From the NCBI RefSeq assembly GCF_000735365.1, contig NZ_JMPL01000006.1, positions 26,278-90,277 on the forward strand: 64,000 nt of DNA, read 5' to 3'. The stretch's first letter is position 1, and each line of letters starts with the position of its first letter. Source of the stretch: Kluyvera ascorbata ATCC 33433. Its GTDB lineage: Bacteria > Pseudomonadota > Gammaproteobacteria > Enterobacterales > Enterobacteriaceae. The notes under the pieces are model-generated. The model was not told the DNA's origin. It was given only the letters and a program-made list of their open reading frames with translations, and did no database searches. Below, piece after piece: positions 1 through 10,325 of the stretch. Both the position numbers and the translations under genes were made by a program.

Positions 1-656
1 GGCAGATGAATATAGTCAGGTGCCTGCCAGCCAAACTGCTGGTAGAGCGAAATCTGCCGTACGGTGGGTTCAATTAAATCCGCACCACGCACAATTTCTG
101 TGACCCCCTGAAACTGGTCATCGACCACCACCGCGAGATTATAGGCAAACAAACCATCACGTCGATGAATAATGAAATCTTCGCGAGCGAGACGTTCATC
201 GGCCTTGATAGTGCCGCGCAGCAGGTCGGCGAATTCGGTCACCGGGTGCGTTTGACGCAGACGCAGGGCCGCGTTTTCGGGGCCGTGGTTAAGGTCACGG
301 CAGTGTCCGTCATAGGTGCCGCCTATGCTTTGAATACGAGCGCGCGTACAGGTGCAGTAGTAGCACAGGTTCTGGCTTTTCAACCATGCGAGGGCTTCAC
401 GATAGGCATCGTGCCGCTGCGATTGCCAGAGGACGTCGCCGTCCCAGTGGAGGCCGTAATGTTCCAGCTGATGCAAAATGGTGGTTGCAGCACCGGGAAC
501 TTCACGAGGAGGATCGATATCTTCGATGCGAACTCGCCAGATACCCTGCTGGGCACGAGCTTGTAGATAGCTTCCCAGTGCAGCAATGAGCGAACCAAAA
601 TGCAGTTCACCGGAAGGGGAAGGGGCAAATCGCCCTATATAAGGTTGTATCGACAT
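1..656 (-). CDS. gluQ: Glutamyl-Q tRNA(Asp) synthetase, 3' end cut by window edge
   Basis: A paralogue of the glutamyl-tRNA synthetase catalytic domain. The family charges glutamate onto the queuosine base of tRNA(Asp), not onto a tRNA 3' end. The reading frame starts at ATG 656 ([16 protein letters not shown]) and stays open to the window edge, about 218 codons; the usual length is near 300. The HIGH-type motif [11 protein letters not shown] lies at about residues 13-23, and a Cys-rich stretch (CYYCTCTR) at about 98-105 fits the zinc site of the family. The KMSKS-like part would lie outside the window. It is 68 bp downstream of dksA, as in E. coli, with a terminator between them. Confidence 0.93.
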   Translation of the reverse strand, partial: MSIQPYIGRFAPSPSGELHFGSLIAALGSYLQARAQQGIWRVRIEDIDPPREVPGAATTILHQLEHYGLHWDGDVLWQSQRHDAYREALAWLKSQNLCYYCTCTRARIQSIGGTYDGHCRDLNHGPENAALRLRQTHPVTEFADLLRGTIKADERLAREDFIIHRRDGLFAYNLAVVVDDQFQGVTEIVRGADLIEPTVRQISLYQQFGWQAPDYIHL

Positions 657-663
657 GATTATT

Positions 664-702
664 GCAATAAAAAACAACAAGGCGGGAGAGATTCCCGCCT
701 TG
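664..702 (-). terminator. Intrinsic terminator downstream of dksA
   Basis: A 10 bp inverted repeat (CAAGGCGGGA / TCCCGCCTTG, about 679-702) is followed on the minus strand by a T-rich run. It sits between the dksA stop and the gluQ start, so it would end or reduce dksA transcription before gluQ. Confidence 0.75.
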
Positions 703-724
703 AAGATAGAGAGTTAGCGTTCTC

Positions 725-1180
725 TTAACCTGCCATCTGCTTTTCGCGGATTTCTGCCAGCGTTTTGCAGTCAATGCACAGGTCAGCCGTCGGACGTGCT
801 TCCAGACGACGAATACCAATTTCAACACCACATGATTCGCAGTAGCCGAAATCTTCATCTTCGACTTTCTTCAACGTCTTCTCGATCTTTTTGATCAGCT
901 TACGTTCACGATCGCGGTTACGCAGTTCGAGGCTGAACTCTTCTTCCTGCGCGGCACGGTCTACCGGGTCCGGGAAGTTTGCAGCTTCGTCCTGCATGTG
1001 AGTAACGGTGCGATCGACTTCATCCCTAAGTTGATTACGCCATGCTTCAAGAATACGTCGGAAGTGCGCCAGTTGGGCTTCGTTCATATACTCTTCGCCC
1101 GGTTTCACCTGGTACGGCTCCACCCCTGCGATGGACAGAATACTCAGGGACGATGTTTTACGGTTTTGCCCTTCTTGCAT
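725..1180 (-). CDS. dksA: RNA polymerase-binding transcription factor DksA
   Basis: DksA binds the secondary channel of RNA polymerase and, with ppGpp, adjusts transcription of rRNA, ribosomal protein and amino acid genes. The product is 151 residues, the E. coli length. The acidic coiled-coil tip residues D71 and D74 are present (FPDPVDRA), as are the four zinc-finger cysteines C114, C117, C135 and C138 (CESC and CIDC). I chose ATG 1180, preceded by AGGAGAAACAAC. A start six codons upstream at 1198 would lack this spacing and is not in the family. Confidence 0.98.
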   Translation of the reverse strand: MQEGQNRKTSSLSILSIAGVEPYQVKPGEEYMNEAQLAHFRRILEAWRNQLRDEVDRTVTHMQDEAANFPDPVDRAAQEEEFSLELRNRDRERKLIKKIEKTLKKVEDEDFGYCESCGVEIGIRRLEARPTADLCIDCKTLAEIREKQMAG

Positions 1181-1336
1181 GTTGTTTCTCCTTAACACGC
1201 ACTATCGATCCCCGTGTTCGGGGGAAAAATCAGGCCGCTATAAATAACAGATGCTTTTCCACATGGCAATTATCTAAACGTAACACTTGACAATGCTGTG
1301 AGGAAAAGCGTATTTGCGCCGCAGCCCGAACACTTT

Positions 1337-2059
1337 CTATGCAGATACCCCCGGTGATAACGCAATGGGTAACGGCGATATCAGAGTCATATTATCGGCA
1401 GAAAGTTCCGCTTTATAAGCCAAAATCTCCACCCCCTGTTTTTGTGCTTCAATAAGCAGTTGTGCATATTTAGCATCAATATGGTGTGCAGGAGAGAAAT
1501 ATTCAATGGCTGAGTGCAAGATAGTAAACAGTAAAACAGCGCGTTCGCCGCTAGCGACTACGCCCATCAGCTCGCGTAAATGCTTCTGTCCGCGCACGGT
1601 CACCGCATCCGGAAAGTAGCCAAATTCATTTTCCGCAAGTGTGACTGACTTCACTTCAATATAGCAGTTGGGACGATCATCTGCCTGTAACATGATGTCG
1701 ATTCTGCTGTTTTCTTCGCCGTATTTCACTTCGCTTTTCAGGATGTTGTAGCCGGTCAGCTCGGGGATACTATTGGCCTGAATGGCCTCTTTTGCCAGCG
1801 TATTTGCCCGTAGCGTATTGACGCAGATGAACGCCCCTTTTTGTGTTTGAGTTAATTCCCACGTATGTGGATATTTCCGTTTGGTATTTTCTGAAGTGGA
1901 GTACCAAACGGTATCGCCTGGCGTGGCGCAACCGGTCATCGCGCCGGTATTTGGGCAGTGCAGCGTGAAGGTTTCACCTTCCGGCGTGACGACATCGGCG
2001 AGGAAGCGTTTGTAGCGTTGAATCAGCGTGGCGTGCTTGAGCGGTGGCGTAAACTTCAT
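1337..2059 (-). CDS. sfsA: SfsA family DNA-binding / sugar fermentation stimulation protein
   Basis: The 240-residue product matches SfsA throughout, with [11 protein letters not shown] at about 34-44 and [12 protein letters not shown] at about 131-142. The family has an N-terminal OB-like part and a nuclease-like fold. Its molecular job is unsettled; it was first linked to maltose gene expression in E. coli. It is slightly longer at the C-terminus than the E. coli protein (234). It lies between thpR (12 bp upstream) and dksA in the same direction, so co-transcription with thpR is likely. Confidence 0.95.
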   Translation of the reverse strand: MKFTPPLKHATLIQRYKRFLADVVTPEGETFTLHCPNTGAMTGCATPGDTVWYSTSENTKRKYPHTWELTQTQKGAFICVNTLRANTLAKEAIQANSIPELTGYNILKSEVKYGEENSRIDIMLQADDRPNCYIEVKSVTLAENEFGYFPDAVTVRGQKHLRELMGVVASGERAVLLFTILHSAIEYFSPAHHIDAKYAQLLIEAQKQGVEILAYKAELSADNMTLISPLPIALSPGVSA

Positions 2060-2071
2060 ACGTTTTCCTTA

Positions 2072-2605
2072 TTATGATTCGTTGAGCGTCCAGCGCTGTA
2101 ATGGCGTGTATTTTGTGCGTCCCCGGACAAAGCGTGATTCGTAGAGCACAAATTCGGTCACCGGAAACGTCCAGAGAAAGCCGGGTGCGGGGATAGGCAC
2201 CGCCTGTGCGGCGTTGCGCAGCAGCGTCAGGTGCGGGTGAAACGGCTGCGGGCTTTGATAACAGCCGCTGCGGGCGGCCTGAGCGCGAAGCATATTGGCG
2301 AGCTGTAGCAGCCCGCGCGGCGGCTGACGCGTACCAAGCCATACGACGCGGGAGCGCAGCCACTGTCCGGCATCATCCAGATTCAGCGTAAAACCCGGCT
2401 GACGGATACGTCCTGCCATGGCGGCCAGCGCACGCTGCTTTTCCTCGCTCACGTCCCCCAGAAACGCCAGCGTGATGTGCAGATTAGCCGCGACGACGGG
2501 TATCCCGGCATCGGCAGGGAAATTATCGGCACGCCACTGCACCAGCTGCTTCTGGATAGGCTTTGGGATCTCAACGGCGAAAAACAGCCTTTTTGACTCT
2601 GACAT
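2072..2605 (-). CDS. thpR: RNA 2',3'-cyclic phosphodiesterase (2H family)
   Basis: Formerly called 2'-5' RNA ligase LigT. The family opens 2',3'-cyclic phosphates on RNA ends. The 177-residue product has both HxTx motifs that define the 2H fold (HITLAFLG near residue 43 and HLTLLR near residue 129). ATG 2605 (MSESKRLFFAV) matches the usual N-terminus. An in-frame upstream start at 2704 would add 33 unconserved residues and run past the hrpB start. The gene is divergent from hrpB across about 73 bp, which must hold both promoters. Confidence 0.95.
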   Translation of the reverse strand: MSESKRLFFAVEIPKPIQKQLVQWRADNFPADAGIPVVAANLHITLAFLGDVSEEKQRALAAMAGRIRQPGFTLNLDDAGQWLRSRVVWLGTRQPPRGLLQLANMLRAQAARSGCYQSPQPFHPHLTLLRNAAQAVPIPAPGFLWTFPVTEFVLYESRFVRGRTKYTPLQRWTLNES

Positions 2606-2678
2606 GGTGGGGACTCGGTTATGAATTGAGGCGATGCTACAATGTCCGCCGTTTAATGTTAACCCTCTGGAGCCATTC

Positions 2679-5108
2679 GTGTCCCTGTTGCCGGTCGCAA
2701 GCATCCTTCCTCAACTCCTTCATGCCTTACAGCAATCGCCCCAGGTGCTGCTGAACGCGCCAACGGGTGCGGGTAAATCCACCTGGCTGCCGCTACAAAT
2801 TTTACGCGACGGCGGCATCAACGGGCGCATTTTGCTGCTGGAGCCGCGGCGTCTGGCGGCCCGCAACGTCGCGCAGCGCCTGGCTGAGCTGCTGGGTGAG
2901 AAGCCAGGGGAAACGGTCGGCTACCGTATGCGTGCGGAAACCTGCGTGGGGCCAGCTACCCAGTTAGAGGTCGTGACCGAAGGGATCCTGACGCGTATGA
3001 TCCAGCACGATCCCGAGCTGTCGGGCGTGGGGCTGGTGATCCTCGATGAATTTCACGAACGCAGCCTACAGGCCGACCTCGCGCTGGCGCTGCTGCTGGA
3101 TGTTCAGCAGGGGCTTCGCGATGATCTCAAGCTGCTGATCATGTCGGCCACCCTCGATAACGACAAGCTTCAACGCCTGCTCCCGGATGCGCCTGTGGTA
3201 ATTTCCGAAGGTCGTGCGTTTGCGGTGGATCGTCGCTATCAGTCGCTGCCCGCGCACCAGCGCTTTGATGAGGCGGTGGCTATCGCCACGGCAGAACTGC
3301 TGCGCAATGAAAGCGGTTCGCTGCTGCTCTTTTTACCCGGCGTGGGTGAAATTCAGCGGGTGCAGAACCATCTGGCTGAGCGCGTGGCCGATGACGTCCT
3401 GCTCTGTCCTCTATACGGCGCACTGCCGCTCAGCGAGCAGCGCCGGGCGATACTTCCCGCGCCGCAGGGCAAGCGGAAGGTAGTGCTGGCGACCAATATT
3501 GCTGAAACCAGCTTGACCATCGAAGGTATCCGCTTAGTGGTGGATAGCGCCCAGGAGCGCGTAGCGCGCTTTGATGTGCGCAGCGGACTGACGCGCCTGA
3601 TAACCCAGCGCGTCAGTCAGGCCTCAATGACCCAGCGCGCCGGGCGTGCGGGGCGTCTGGAGCCCGGCGTGTGCGTGCATCTGCTGGCAAAAGATCAGGC
3701 CGAGCGTGCGACGGCGCAGAGCGAAGCGGAAATTTTGCAAAGCGATCTCTCCTCGCTGCTGCTCGAACTTTTGCAATGGGGTTGTAACGACCCGTCGCAG
3801 CTGAGCTGGCTGGATACGCCTCCTGCGGTGAACCTGGCTGCGGCGCGTCGTCTGTTAACGCAGCTTGGGGCGCTGGCCGACGAGCGCTTAACGGCGAAAG
3901 GGCAGAAAATGGCGGCGCTGGGGAACGATCCACGCCTTGCGGCGATGCTGGTGGCGGCAGATAGCGACGATGAAGTCGCTACGGCGGCACGGTTGACGGC
4001 CATTCTGGAAGAGCCCCCACGCGGCGGCAGCGGCGATCTCATGCAGGCTTTTACCCGTTCGCAGGGGGCGTGGCAGCAGCGTAGCCAACAGCTCTGTAAG
4101 CGCCTGAATCGCCGGGCCGGGCAGCCGGACAGCGACGCGATTCCCGCGCTGCTGGCACAGGGTTTCCCCGATCGTATCGCCCGCCGACGCGGGCAGGAAG
4201 GGCGCTACCAGCTTGCCAACGGCATGGGGGCGATGCTAGACGCCGACGATGCGTTGAATCGCCACGAGTGGCTGATTGCGCCGCTGCTGTTACAGGGCAA
4301 TGCCTCGCCAGATGCGCGAATCTTGCAAGCCTGCGCGCTGGATATTGATGCGCTGGTGGCGCGCTGCCCGCAGCTGATTCAACAATCTGACACCATTGAA
4401 TGGGATGATACCCAGGGCACGCTGAAAGCGCTGCGCCGAAGCCAGATTGGCCAGCTAACGCTAAGCGTGCGTCCGCTGGCGAAACCGTCGGAAGAGGAAC
4501 TGCATCGGGCGATGCTCACCGGTATTCGCGAGAAAGGATTAAGCGTGCTCAACTGGACGAACGAAGCGGAACAGCTACGCTTGCGTCTACAGTGCGCCGC
4601 GCGCTGGCTGCCGGAAGATGCCTGGCCAGCGGTAGATGACGCGTCGCTTTTGGCAGCGCTGGAAAGCTGGCTGCTGCCGCATATGAGCGGCGTTCACTCG
4701 TTGCGCGGATTGAAATCGCTGGATATTCACCAGGCGCTGCTCGAGTGGTTGCCCTGGTCATTACGACAACGTCTGGTGAGTTTGCTGCCAACTCATTACA
4801 CTGTGCCTACAGGAAGCCGGATTGCCATTCGCTATGATGATGAAAATCCTCCGGCTTTGGCGGTGCGTATGCAGGAGATGTTTGGTGAGGCCAGCACGCC
4901 GACGATTGCCGAAGGGCGGGTTGCGCTGGTGCTGGAACTGCTCTCACCGGCGCAGCGCCCGCTGCAAATTACGCGTGATTTAAGCGCGTTCTGGCAGGGC
5001 GCGTACCGGGAAGTGCAAAAAGAGATGAAGGGGCGCTATCCGAAGCACGTCTGGCCGGACGATCCGGCAAACACCGCGCCAACGCGGCGGACGAAAAAGT
5101 ATTCGTGA
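2679..5108 (+). CDS. hrpB: ATP-dependent helicase HrpB (DEAH family)
   Basis: A DExH-box helicase of 809 residues, the E. coli length. Visible motifs are Walker A APTGAGKST (27-35), the DEFH form of motif II (123-126), motif III (MSAT), and motif VI QRAGRAGR. The conserved C-terminal HrpB domain ends in basic residues (TRRTKKYS). The cellular role of HrpB is not well defined. I chose GTG 2679 with TCTGGAG upstream because the resulting N-terminus and length match the family. The ATG-type start at 2634 would add 15 unconserved residues. Confidence 0.95.
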   Translation: MSLLPVASILPQLLHALQQSPQVLLNAPTGAGKSTWLPLQILRDGGINGRILLLEPRRLAARNVAQRLAELLGEKPGETVGYRMRAETCVGPATQLEVVTEGILTRMIQHDPELSGVGLVILDEFHERSLQADLALALLLDVQQGLRDDLKLLIMSATLDNDKLQRLLPDAPVVISEGRAFAVDRRYQSLPAHQRFDEAVAIATAELLRNESGSLLLFLPGVGEIQRVQNHLAERVADDVLLCPLYGALPLSEQRRAILPAPQGKRKVVLATNIAETSLTIEGIRLVVDSAQERVARFDVRSGLTRLITQRVSQASMTQRAGRAGRLEPGVCVHLLAKDQAERATAQSEAEILQSDLSSLLLELLQWGCNDPSQLSWLDTPPAVNLAAARRLLTQLGALADERLTAKGQKMAALGNDPRLAAMLVAADSDDEVATAARLTAILEEPPRGGSGDLMQAFTRSQGAWQQRSQQLCKRLNRRAGQPDSDAIPALLAQGFPDRIARRRGQEGRYQLANGMGAMLDADDALNRHEWLIAPLLLQGNASPDARILQACALDIDALVARCPQLIQQSDTIEWDDTQGTLKALRRSQIGQLTLSVRPLAKPSEEELHRAMLTGIREKGLSVLNWTNEAEQLRLRLQCAARWLPEDAWPAVDDASLLAALESWLLPHMSGVHSLRGLKSLDIHQALLEWLPWSLRQRLVSLLPTHYTVPTGSRIAIRYDDENPPALAVRMQEMFGEASTPTIAEGRVALVLELLSPAQRPLQITRDLSAFWQGAYREVQKEMKGRYPKHVWPDDPANTAPTRRTKKYS

Positions 5109-5230
5109 TTTTCTCCCTCTCCCTGTGGGAGAGGGAACGTGTTGCATAAAATTGAGAGATATCTTCTTCTGTCTCGTGACAGAAGAATTGAGAATCAGGC
5201 CTTTATGCCTGAATGTTGCGGAGAGAAAGC

Positions 5231-7768
5231 ATGGCGGGGAATGACCGCGAGCCGATTGGACGTAAAGGCAAGCCTGCACGTCCGGCAAAGCAAAAGGTAA
5301 GCCGTCGACAGCTCAGAGATGATGAGTATGACGACGATTATGATGATGATGGCTATGACGATGAAAAGCCTCGCTCGCGTAAAGGCGGCGGAAAGGGCAA
5401 GAAACCGCGCGGCAAACACCGCTGGTTCTGGTTCCTGGTAAAGCTGGGCATCGTTTTTGCCGTGCTGATGGCCATTTATGGCGTCTATCTGGATCAAAAA
5501 ATCCGCAGCCGCATTGACGGTAAAGTCTGGCAGCTTCCGGCGGCGGTTTATGGCCGCATGGTGAGCCTTGAGCCGGATATGCCGATCAGCAAAAAAGAGA
5601 TGGTGCAGCTGCTGACGGCGACCCAGTATCGCCAGGTCACGGCGATGACGCGGCCCGGTGAATTCACCGTGCAGGCGAACAGCATTGAGATGATCCGTCG
5701 CCCGTTCGATTTCCCGGATAGTAAAGAAGGGCAGGTGCGCGCGCGTCTGACCTTCTCTGGCGATCACCTGGAAACCATCGAGAACCTGGACAGCAACCGC
5801 CAGTTCGGTTTCTTCCGCCTCGATCCGCGCCTTATCACCATGATGTCCTCGCCAAACGGCGAGCAGCGTCTGTTTGTGCCGCGCAGTGGCTTCCCGGATC
5901 TGCTGATCGATACGCTTATCGCGACCGAAGACCGTCACTTCTACGAGCATGACGGTATTAGCTTCTACTCAATGGGACGCGCAGTGCTGGCGAACCTGAC
6001 CGCCGGTAGAACGGTGCAGGGGGCAAGTACGCTGACCCAGCAACTGGTGAAGAACCTGTTCCTCTCCAGCGAGCGTTCCTACTGGCGTAAGGCGAACGAA
6101 GCCTACATGGCGCTGATCATGGACGCCCGCTACAGCAAAGACCGCATTCTTGAGCTGTATATGAACGAGGTGTACCTCGGTCAGAGCGGCGACAATGAAA
6201 TCCGCGGCTTCCCGCTGGCGAGCCTGTACTACTTTGGTCGTCCGGTGGAAGAGCTGAGCCTTGACCAGCAGGCGCTGCTGGTGGGCATGGTGAAAGGGGC
6301 ATCGGTTTACAACCCGTGGCGTAACCCGAAACTGGCGCTGGAGCGTCGTAACCTGGTCCTGCGCCTGCTGCAACAGCAGAAGGTCATCGATCAAGAGCTT
6401 TACGACATGCTGAGTGCGCGTCCGCTGGGCGTACAGCCACGCGGCGGGGTGATTTCACCGCAGCCAGCGTTTATGCAAATGGTGCGTCAGGAATTGCAGG
6501 CTAAGCTGGGCGATAAAGTGAAAGATCTCTCCGGCGTGAAGATCTTTACCACCTTCGACTCTGTGGCGCAGGATGCGGCAGAAAAAGCGGCAACCGACGG
6601 CATTCCGGTGCTGAAGAAACAGCGCAAACTCAGCGACCTTGAAACCGCAATGGTTGTGGTCGACCGCTTCAGCGGTGAAGTGCGGGCGATGGTTGGCGGT
6701 GCTGAACCGCAGTTTGCGGGCTACAACCGTGCGATGCAGGCGCGTCGTTCGATTGGTTCTCTGGCTAAGCCAGCGACCTATCTAACGGCGTTAAGCCAGC
6801 CGAACCAGTATCGTCTGAACACCTGGATTGCCGATGCGCCAATTGCGCTGCGACAGCCGAATGGTCAAGTATGGTCACCGCAGAACGATGACCGTCGCTA
6901 TAGCGGTCAGGTGATGCTGGTGGATGCGCTGACGCGTTCCATGAACGTGCCAACCGTTAACCTCGGTATGGCGCTGGGTCTGCCAGCGGTCACCGATACC
7001 TGGCTGAAACTGGGCGCGCCGAAAGATCAGCTTAACGCCGTTCCGGCGATGCTGCTGGGGGCGCTGAACCTGACGCCGATTGAAGTGGCGCAGGCGTTCC
7101 AGACCATCGCCAGCGGCGGTAACCGTGCGCCATTATCGGCGCTGCGTTCGGTGATTGCGGAAGACGGTACCGTGCTGTACCAGAGCTACCCGCAGGCTGA
7201 ACGTGCCGTTCCGGCGCAGGCGGCTTATCTGACGCTGTGGACCATGCAGCAGGTTGTGCAGCGCGGTACTGGTCGTCAGCTGGGTGCGAAATACCCGAAC
7301 CTGCATCTGGCAGGGAAAACCGGGACCACCAACAACAACGTCGATACCTGGTTTGCCGGGATTGACGGTCGTGAAGTGGTGATCACCTGGGTAGGCCGCG
7401 ATAATAACCAGCCAACCAAGCTGTACGGTGCCAGCGGTGCGATGTCCATCTACCAGCGTTATCTGGAAACCCAGTCGCCTATCGCGCTGGATCTGACGCC
7501 GCCGGAAGATGTGGTGAACATGGGCGTGGACGACGGCGGTAACTTCGTCTGCGGCGGCGGGGGCACGCGTATGCTGCCGGTCTGGACAACCGATCCGGAT
7601 TCGCTCTGTCAGCAGAGCCAGCAGGCTATCGAGCAGCAGCAGTCAGCGAACCCGTTTGACTCGTCTTCTTCACAACCGCAGCAGCAGCAACAGCAGCCGC
7701 CAGCGCAGGAGAAGAAAGACAGCGACGGCGTAGCGGGCTGGATTAAGGATATGTTCGGCGGCAACTAA
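5231..7768 (+). CDS. mrcB: Bifunctional penicillin-binding protein 1b (glycosyltransferase/transpeptidase)
   Basis: PBP1b polymerises lipid II and cross-links peptidoglycan in the periplasm. The 845-residue product has a cytoplasmic tail rich in Asp/Tyr and Lys/Arg (residues 1-65) and one membrane anchor (about 66-88). Next come a UB2H-like domain, the glycosyltransferase domain with E233 in [11 protein letters not shown], and the transpeptidase domain with S510 in the SLAK motif and KTGTTNNN. A Gln-rich linker precedes the C-terminal [13 protein letters not shown] 5231 (MAGNDREP) matches E. coli PBP1b. A start six codons upstream is not conserved. Confidence 0.98.
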   Translation: MAGNDREPIGRKGKPARPAKQKVSRRQLRDDEYDDDYDDDGYDDEKPRSRKGGGKGKKPRGKHRWFWFLVKLGIVFAVLMAIYGVYLDQKIRSRIDGKVWQLPAAVYGRMVSLEPDMPISKKEMVQLLTATQYRQVTAMTRPGEFTVQANSIEMIRRPFDFPDSKEGQVRARLTFSGDHLETIENLDSNRQFGFFRLDPRLITMMSSPNGEQRLFVPRSGFPDLLIDTLIATEDRHFYEHDGISFYSMGRAVLANLTAGRTVQGASTLTQQLVKNLFLSSERSYWRKANEAYMALIMDARYSKDRILELYMNEVYLGQSGDNEIRGFPLASLYYFGRPVEELSLDQQALLVGMVKGASVYNPWRNPKLALERRNLVLRLLQQQKVIDQELYDMLSARPLGVQPRGGVISPQPAFMQMVRQELQAKLGDKVKDLSGVKIFTTFDSVAQDAAEKAATDGIPVLKKQRKLSDLETAMVVVDRFSGEVRAMVGGAEPQFAGYNRAMQARRSIGSLAKPATYLTALSQPNQYRLNTWIADAPIALRQPNGQVWSPQNDDRRYSGQVMLVDALTRSMNVPTVNLGMALGLPAVTDTWLKLGAPKDQLNAVPAMLLGALNLTPIEVAQAFQTIASGGNRAPLSALRSVIAEDGTVLYQSYPQAERAVPAQAAYLTLWTMQQVVQRGTGRQLGAKYPNLHLAGKTGTTNNNVDTWFAGIDGREVVITWVGRDNNQPTKLYGASGAMSIYQRYLETQSPIALDLTPPEDVVNMGVDDGGNFVCGGGGTRMLPVWTTDPDSLCQQSQQAIEQQQSANPFDSSSSQPQQQQQQPPAQEKKDSDGVAGWIKDMFGGN

Positions 7769-7794
7769 AGTTGCACCCGGCATTATACCCAGCT

Positions 7795-7830
7795 GTAGCC
7801 CGGACGAGGCGTTTACGCCGACTCCGGGAT
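7795..7830 (+). repeat. REP palindrome, GTAGCCCGGACGAGG type
   Basis: Starts GTAGCCCGGACGAGGCG, has a short loop and returns through CGCC...CCGGG. It shares its first 15 bases with the copies at 17479 and 57439. The GTAG head followed by an imperfect GC-rich palindrome is typical of REP units mobilised by RAYT transposases. Confidence 0.8.
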
Positions 7831-7867
7831 AGCTCGGTGCCAATCACAGCATCACCGTATCAGTACT

Positions 7868-7898
7868 AAGCCCCAGCCTTGCGCAGGGGCTTTTTTAT
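7868..7898 (+). terminator. Intrinsic terminator downstream of mrcB
   Basis: GCCCC stem, an 11-base loop containing a small palindrome, then GGGGC and a run of six T. It lies about 100 bp after the mrcB stop and before the fhuA promoter. Confidence 0.8.
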
Positions 7899-8020
7899 CC
7901 CTAAGTTTTTTCTTTTTCTTAACGCCATTATTTCATCTGTTTAATTCTTAACCCCTTAATTCTGGTAGGGACTTATATCGCTTGCTATGCGTGCAATGCA
8001 TGACCTATTATTCCCATCGT

Positions 8021-8039
8021 TATAATAATAATTCTCGTT
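8021..8039 (+). promoter_or_regulatory. Fur-box-like operator of fhuA
   Basis: A 19 bp sequence rich in ATAAT repeats (TATAATAATAATTCTCGTT) matches about 12 of 19 positions of the classic Fur consensus. A further TTATCATT lies just downstream at about 8044. It is 34 bp before the fhuA ATG. Fur repression of fhuACDB is established in E. coli; binding here is inferred. Confidence 0.65.
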
Positions 8040-8072
8040 TACGTTATCATTCACTTCATCAGAGATATACCA

Positions 8073-10277
8073 ATGGCGCGTTTTAAAACTGCTCAGCCAA
8101 CCCACTCGCTGCGTAAACTCGCGGTTGTAGTAGCCACGGCGGTTAGCGGCATGTCTGTTTATGCACAGGCTGCAGAAAAACCAAAAGAAGAAACCATCAC
8201 CGTTACCGCAGCTCCGGCTGCTCAGGAAAGTGCCTGGGGTCCGGCGGCAACGATTGCGGCAAAACACTCTGCGACAGCAACCAAAACGGATACGCCGATT
8301 GAGAAGACTCCACAGTCTGTTTCGGTGATTACCCGTCAAGAGATGGATATCCGTCAGCCAGCGACGGTTAAAGATGCGATGGCCTATACGCCAAGCGTTT
8401 TCTCCACCCGCGGCAGCTCATCAACTTATGATGTGGTTTCCATTCGTGGTTTTACCTCGCCGACGACGGTTAACACCAACCAGTATCTGGATGGTATGAA
8501 GCTTCAGGGCAATAACTACTCTGAAATTTCGATGGACCCGTATTTCCTGGAACGCGTTGAAGTGATGCGCGGGCCAACCTCTGTGCTGTATGGCAACAGC
8601 AACCCAGGCGGTATCGTGAGCATGGTCAGCAAGCGCCCGACCACCGAACCGCTGCGCGAAATTCAGTTCAAGATGGGCACTGATAATCTCTGGCAGACCG
8701 GTTTTGACTTTAGTGATGCTATCGATGATGCAGGCGTATGGTCTTACCGTCTGACCGGTTTAGGCCGCAGCCAGGATGCGCAGCAGGATATGGCGAAATC
8801 GAGTCGTTACGCCATTGCACCGTCTTTCAGCTGGCGCCCGGATGATAAGACAGATTTCACTTTCCTGAGTAACTTCCAGAGCGATCCGGATGCGGGTTAC
8901 TACGGCTGGCTGCCGCGTGAAGGTACAGTTGTTCCTTACGTTGACGCGAACGGCAATTCCCACAAGCTGCCGACCGACTTCAATGAAGGCGAGAAAGATA
9001 ACAAAATGCAGCGCCGCCAGCAGATGGTGGGCTACAGCTTCTCTCACGAGTTCAACGATACCTTCACCGTGCGCCAGAACCTGCGCTACGATCAAGTGAA
9101 AACTCTCTACCGTTCGGTATATGGTTATGGCTATATCAATCCTGGCCAGATCCAGCGCAAGTATGTGCGCTCTGACGAGAACCTCAATGCCTTCACTGTT
9201 GATACGCAGTTGCAGTCCAACTTCGCCACGGGCGATGTTGATCATACGCTGCTGACTGGCGTTGACTATTCTCGCATGCGTAACGATGTCGATGCGCTGT
9301 ATGGCGATGCCAGTGCCCTGGATATGAGTAATCCGCAGTATGGCAATCCTGACGTCAAGATTACGTCTCACTATGCCGTACTTAACCGTATGGAGCAGAC
9401 TGGTCTGTATGCGCAGGATCAGATGGAGTGGAATAAATGGGTGCTGACGTTGGGCGGTCGTTATGACTATGCGATGGCTTCAACCCTGACCCGCTCCAGC
9501 AGCTCTCTGGCGCAGAATCACGACCAGCAGTTCACTTGGCGTGGTGGTTTGAACTACCTGTTTGATAATGGTATTTCCCCGTATTTCAGCTATAGCGAAT
9601 CTTTCGAACCGACTTCTGGCTCGACCAAAGAAGGTAAGCCATTCGATCCTTCTCGTGGTAAGCAGTATGAAGCTGGCGTGAAGTACGTACCTAAAGATAT
9701 GCCAGTCGTGTTGACCGCAGCGGTATATCAGTTAACCAAGAATAAGAACCTGACCTCCGATCCGAACGATACTACAGGCTGGTATAGCGTTCAGACTGGG
9801 GAAATTCGCTCTCGTGGTATTGAATTAGAAGCGAAAGCAGCGGTTAACGAAAATATTAATGTGACGGCTGCCTATAGCTATACCGATGCCGAATACACTG
9901 AAGATACAACCTTCAATGGTCAGCGTCCGGCAGAAGTACCACGTAATCAGGCATCTCTGTGGACTGACTACACCTTCTACGATACGGCGTTGAGTGGCCT
10001 GACCTTCGGTGCGGGTGTGCGGTATACCGGTTCAACCGTGAGCTACTACAAAAACGTGACTGCGCAGAAAAATGAAGCGTTTAACGTGGCCGGTTATACC
10101 GTAGCCGATGCAATGGTGAAATACGATCTGGGCCGCTTCGGCCTGCCGGGTTCGTCTGTTGCCGTTAACGTCAATAACCTGTTCAACCGCGAATACGTCT
10201 CCAGCTGCTATAGCGAATATGCATGCTACTGGGGCGCAGAGCGTCAGGTTGTTGCTACCGCAACGTTCCGTTTCTAA
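8073..10277 (+). CDS. fhuA: TonB-dependent ferrichrome outer membrane receptor FhuA
   Basis: FhuA imports ferrichrome iron across the outer membrane using TonB energy and is a receptor for several phages and for colicin M in E. coli. The 734-residue product has a signal peptide ending near AQA (about residues 32-34) and a TonB box (ETITVTA) close to the mature N-terminus. A plug domain (with RGP and YGNSNPGGIV) is followed by a 22-strand barrel ending in F. It is about 13 residues shorter than E. coli FhuA. It has only two cysteines (CYSEYAC near the C-terminus), so the loop-4 cysteine pair of E. coli is missing. It is the first gene of a four-gene operon. Confidence 0.97.
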   Translation: MARFKTAQPTHSLRKLAVVVATAVSGMSVYAQAAEKPKEETITVTAAPAAQESAWGPAATIAAKHSATATKTDTPIEKTPQSVSVITRQEMDIRQPATVKDAMAYTPSVFSTRGSSSTYDVVSIRGFTSPTTVNTNQYLDGMKLQGNNYSEISMDPYFLERVEVMRGPTSVLYGNSNPGGIVSMVSKRPTTEPLREIQFKMGTDNLWQTGFDFSDAIDDAGVWSYRLTGLGRSQDAQQDMAKSSRYAIAPSFSWRPDDKTDFTFLSNFQSDPDAGYYGWLPREGTVVPYVDANGNSHKLPTDFNEGEKDNKMQRRQQMVGYSFSHEFNDTFTVRQNLRYDQVKTLYRSVYGYGYINPGQIQRKYVRSDENLNAFTVDTQLQSNFATGDVDHTLLTGVDYSRMRNDVDALYGDASALDMSNPQYGNPDVKITSHYAVLNRMEQTGLYAQDQMEWNKWVLTLGGRYDYAMASTLTRSSSSLAQNHDQQFTWRGGLNYLFDNGISPYFSYSESFEPTSGSTKEGKPFDPSRGKQYEAGVKYVPKDMPVVLTAAVYQLTKNKNLTSDPNDTTGWYSVQTGEIRSRGIELEAKAAVNENINVTAAYSYTDAEYTEDTTFNGQRPAEVPRNQASLWTDYTFYDTALSGLTFGAGVRYTGSTVSYYKNVTAQKNEAFNVAGYTVADAMVKYDLGRFGLPGSSVAVNVNNLFNREYVSSCYSEYACYWGAERQVVATATFRF

Positions 10278-10325
10278 CCACCTCCAGGGCGCGGATTTTC
10301 CGCGCCCTTTAACATGTTGACGGTT

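Larger units (their letters stand above)
7769..8072 (+). other. Intergenic region mrcB-fhuA
   Basis: This 304 bp gap has no credible gene. It holds a REP palindrome (7795-7830), an intrinsic terminator (about 7868-7897), an AT-rich stretch, and the fhuA promoter region with a Fur-box-like sequence (8021-8039). Confidence 0.8.

Noticed and set aside
1208-1228. CCCCGTGTTCGGGGG hairpin upstream of dksA as a terminator
   Set aside because: It is short, lies in the dksA leader on the minus strand and could equally be leader structure; evidence was too weak to call.
5310-5376. GAT/GAC-rich tract in mrcB as a possible microsatellite or CRISPR-like repeat
   Set aside because: It encodes the acidic Asp/Tyr tail normal for PBP1b; unit length and spacing are irregular.
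5195-5950. Minus-strand open frame of 251 codons opposite the start of mrcB
   Set aside because: It mirrors the Asp-rich mrcB tail as a run of Ile/Val and has no ribosome site; mrcB is certain.
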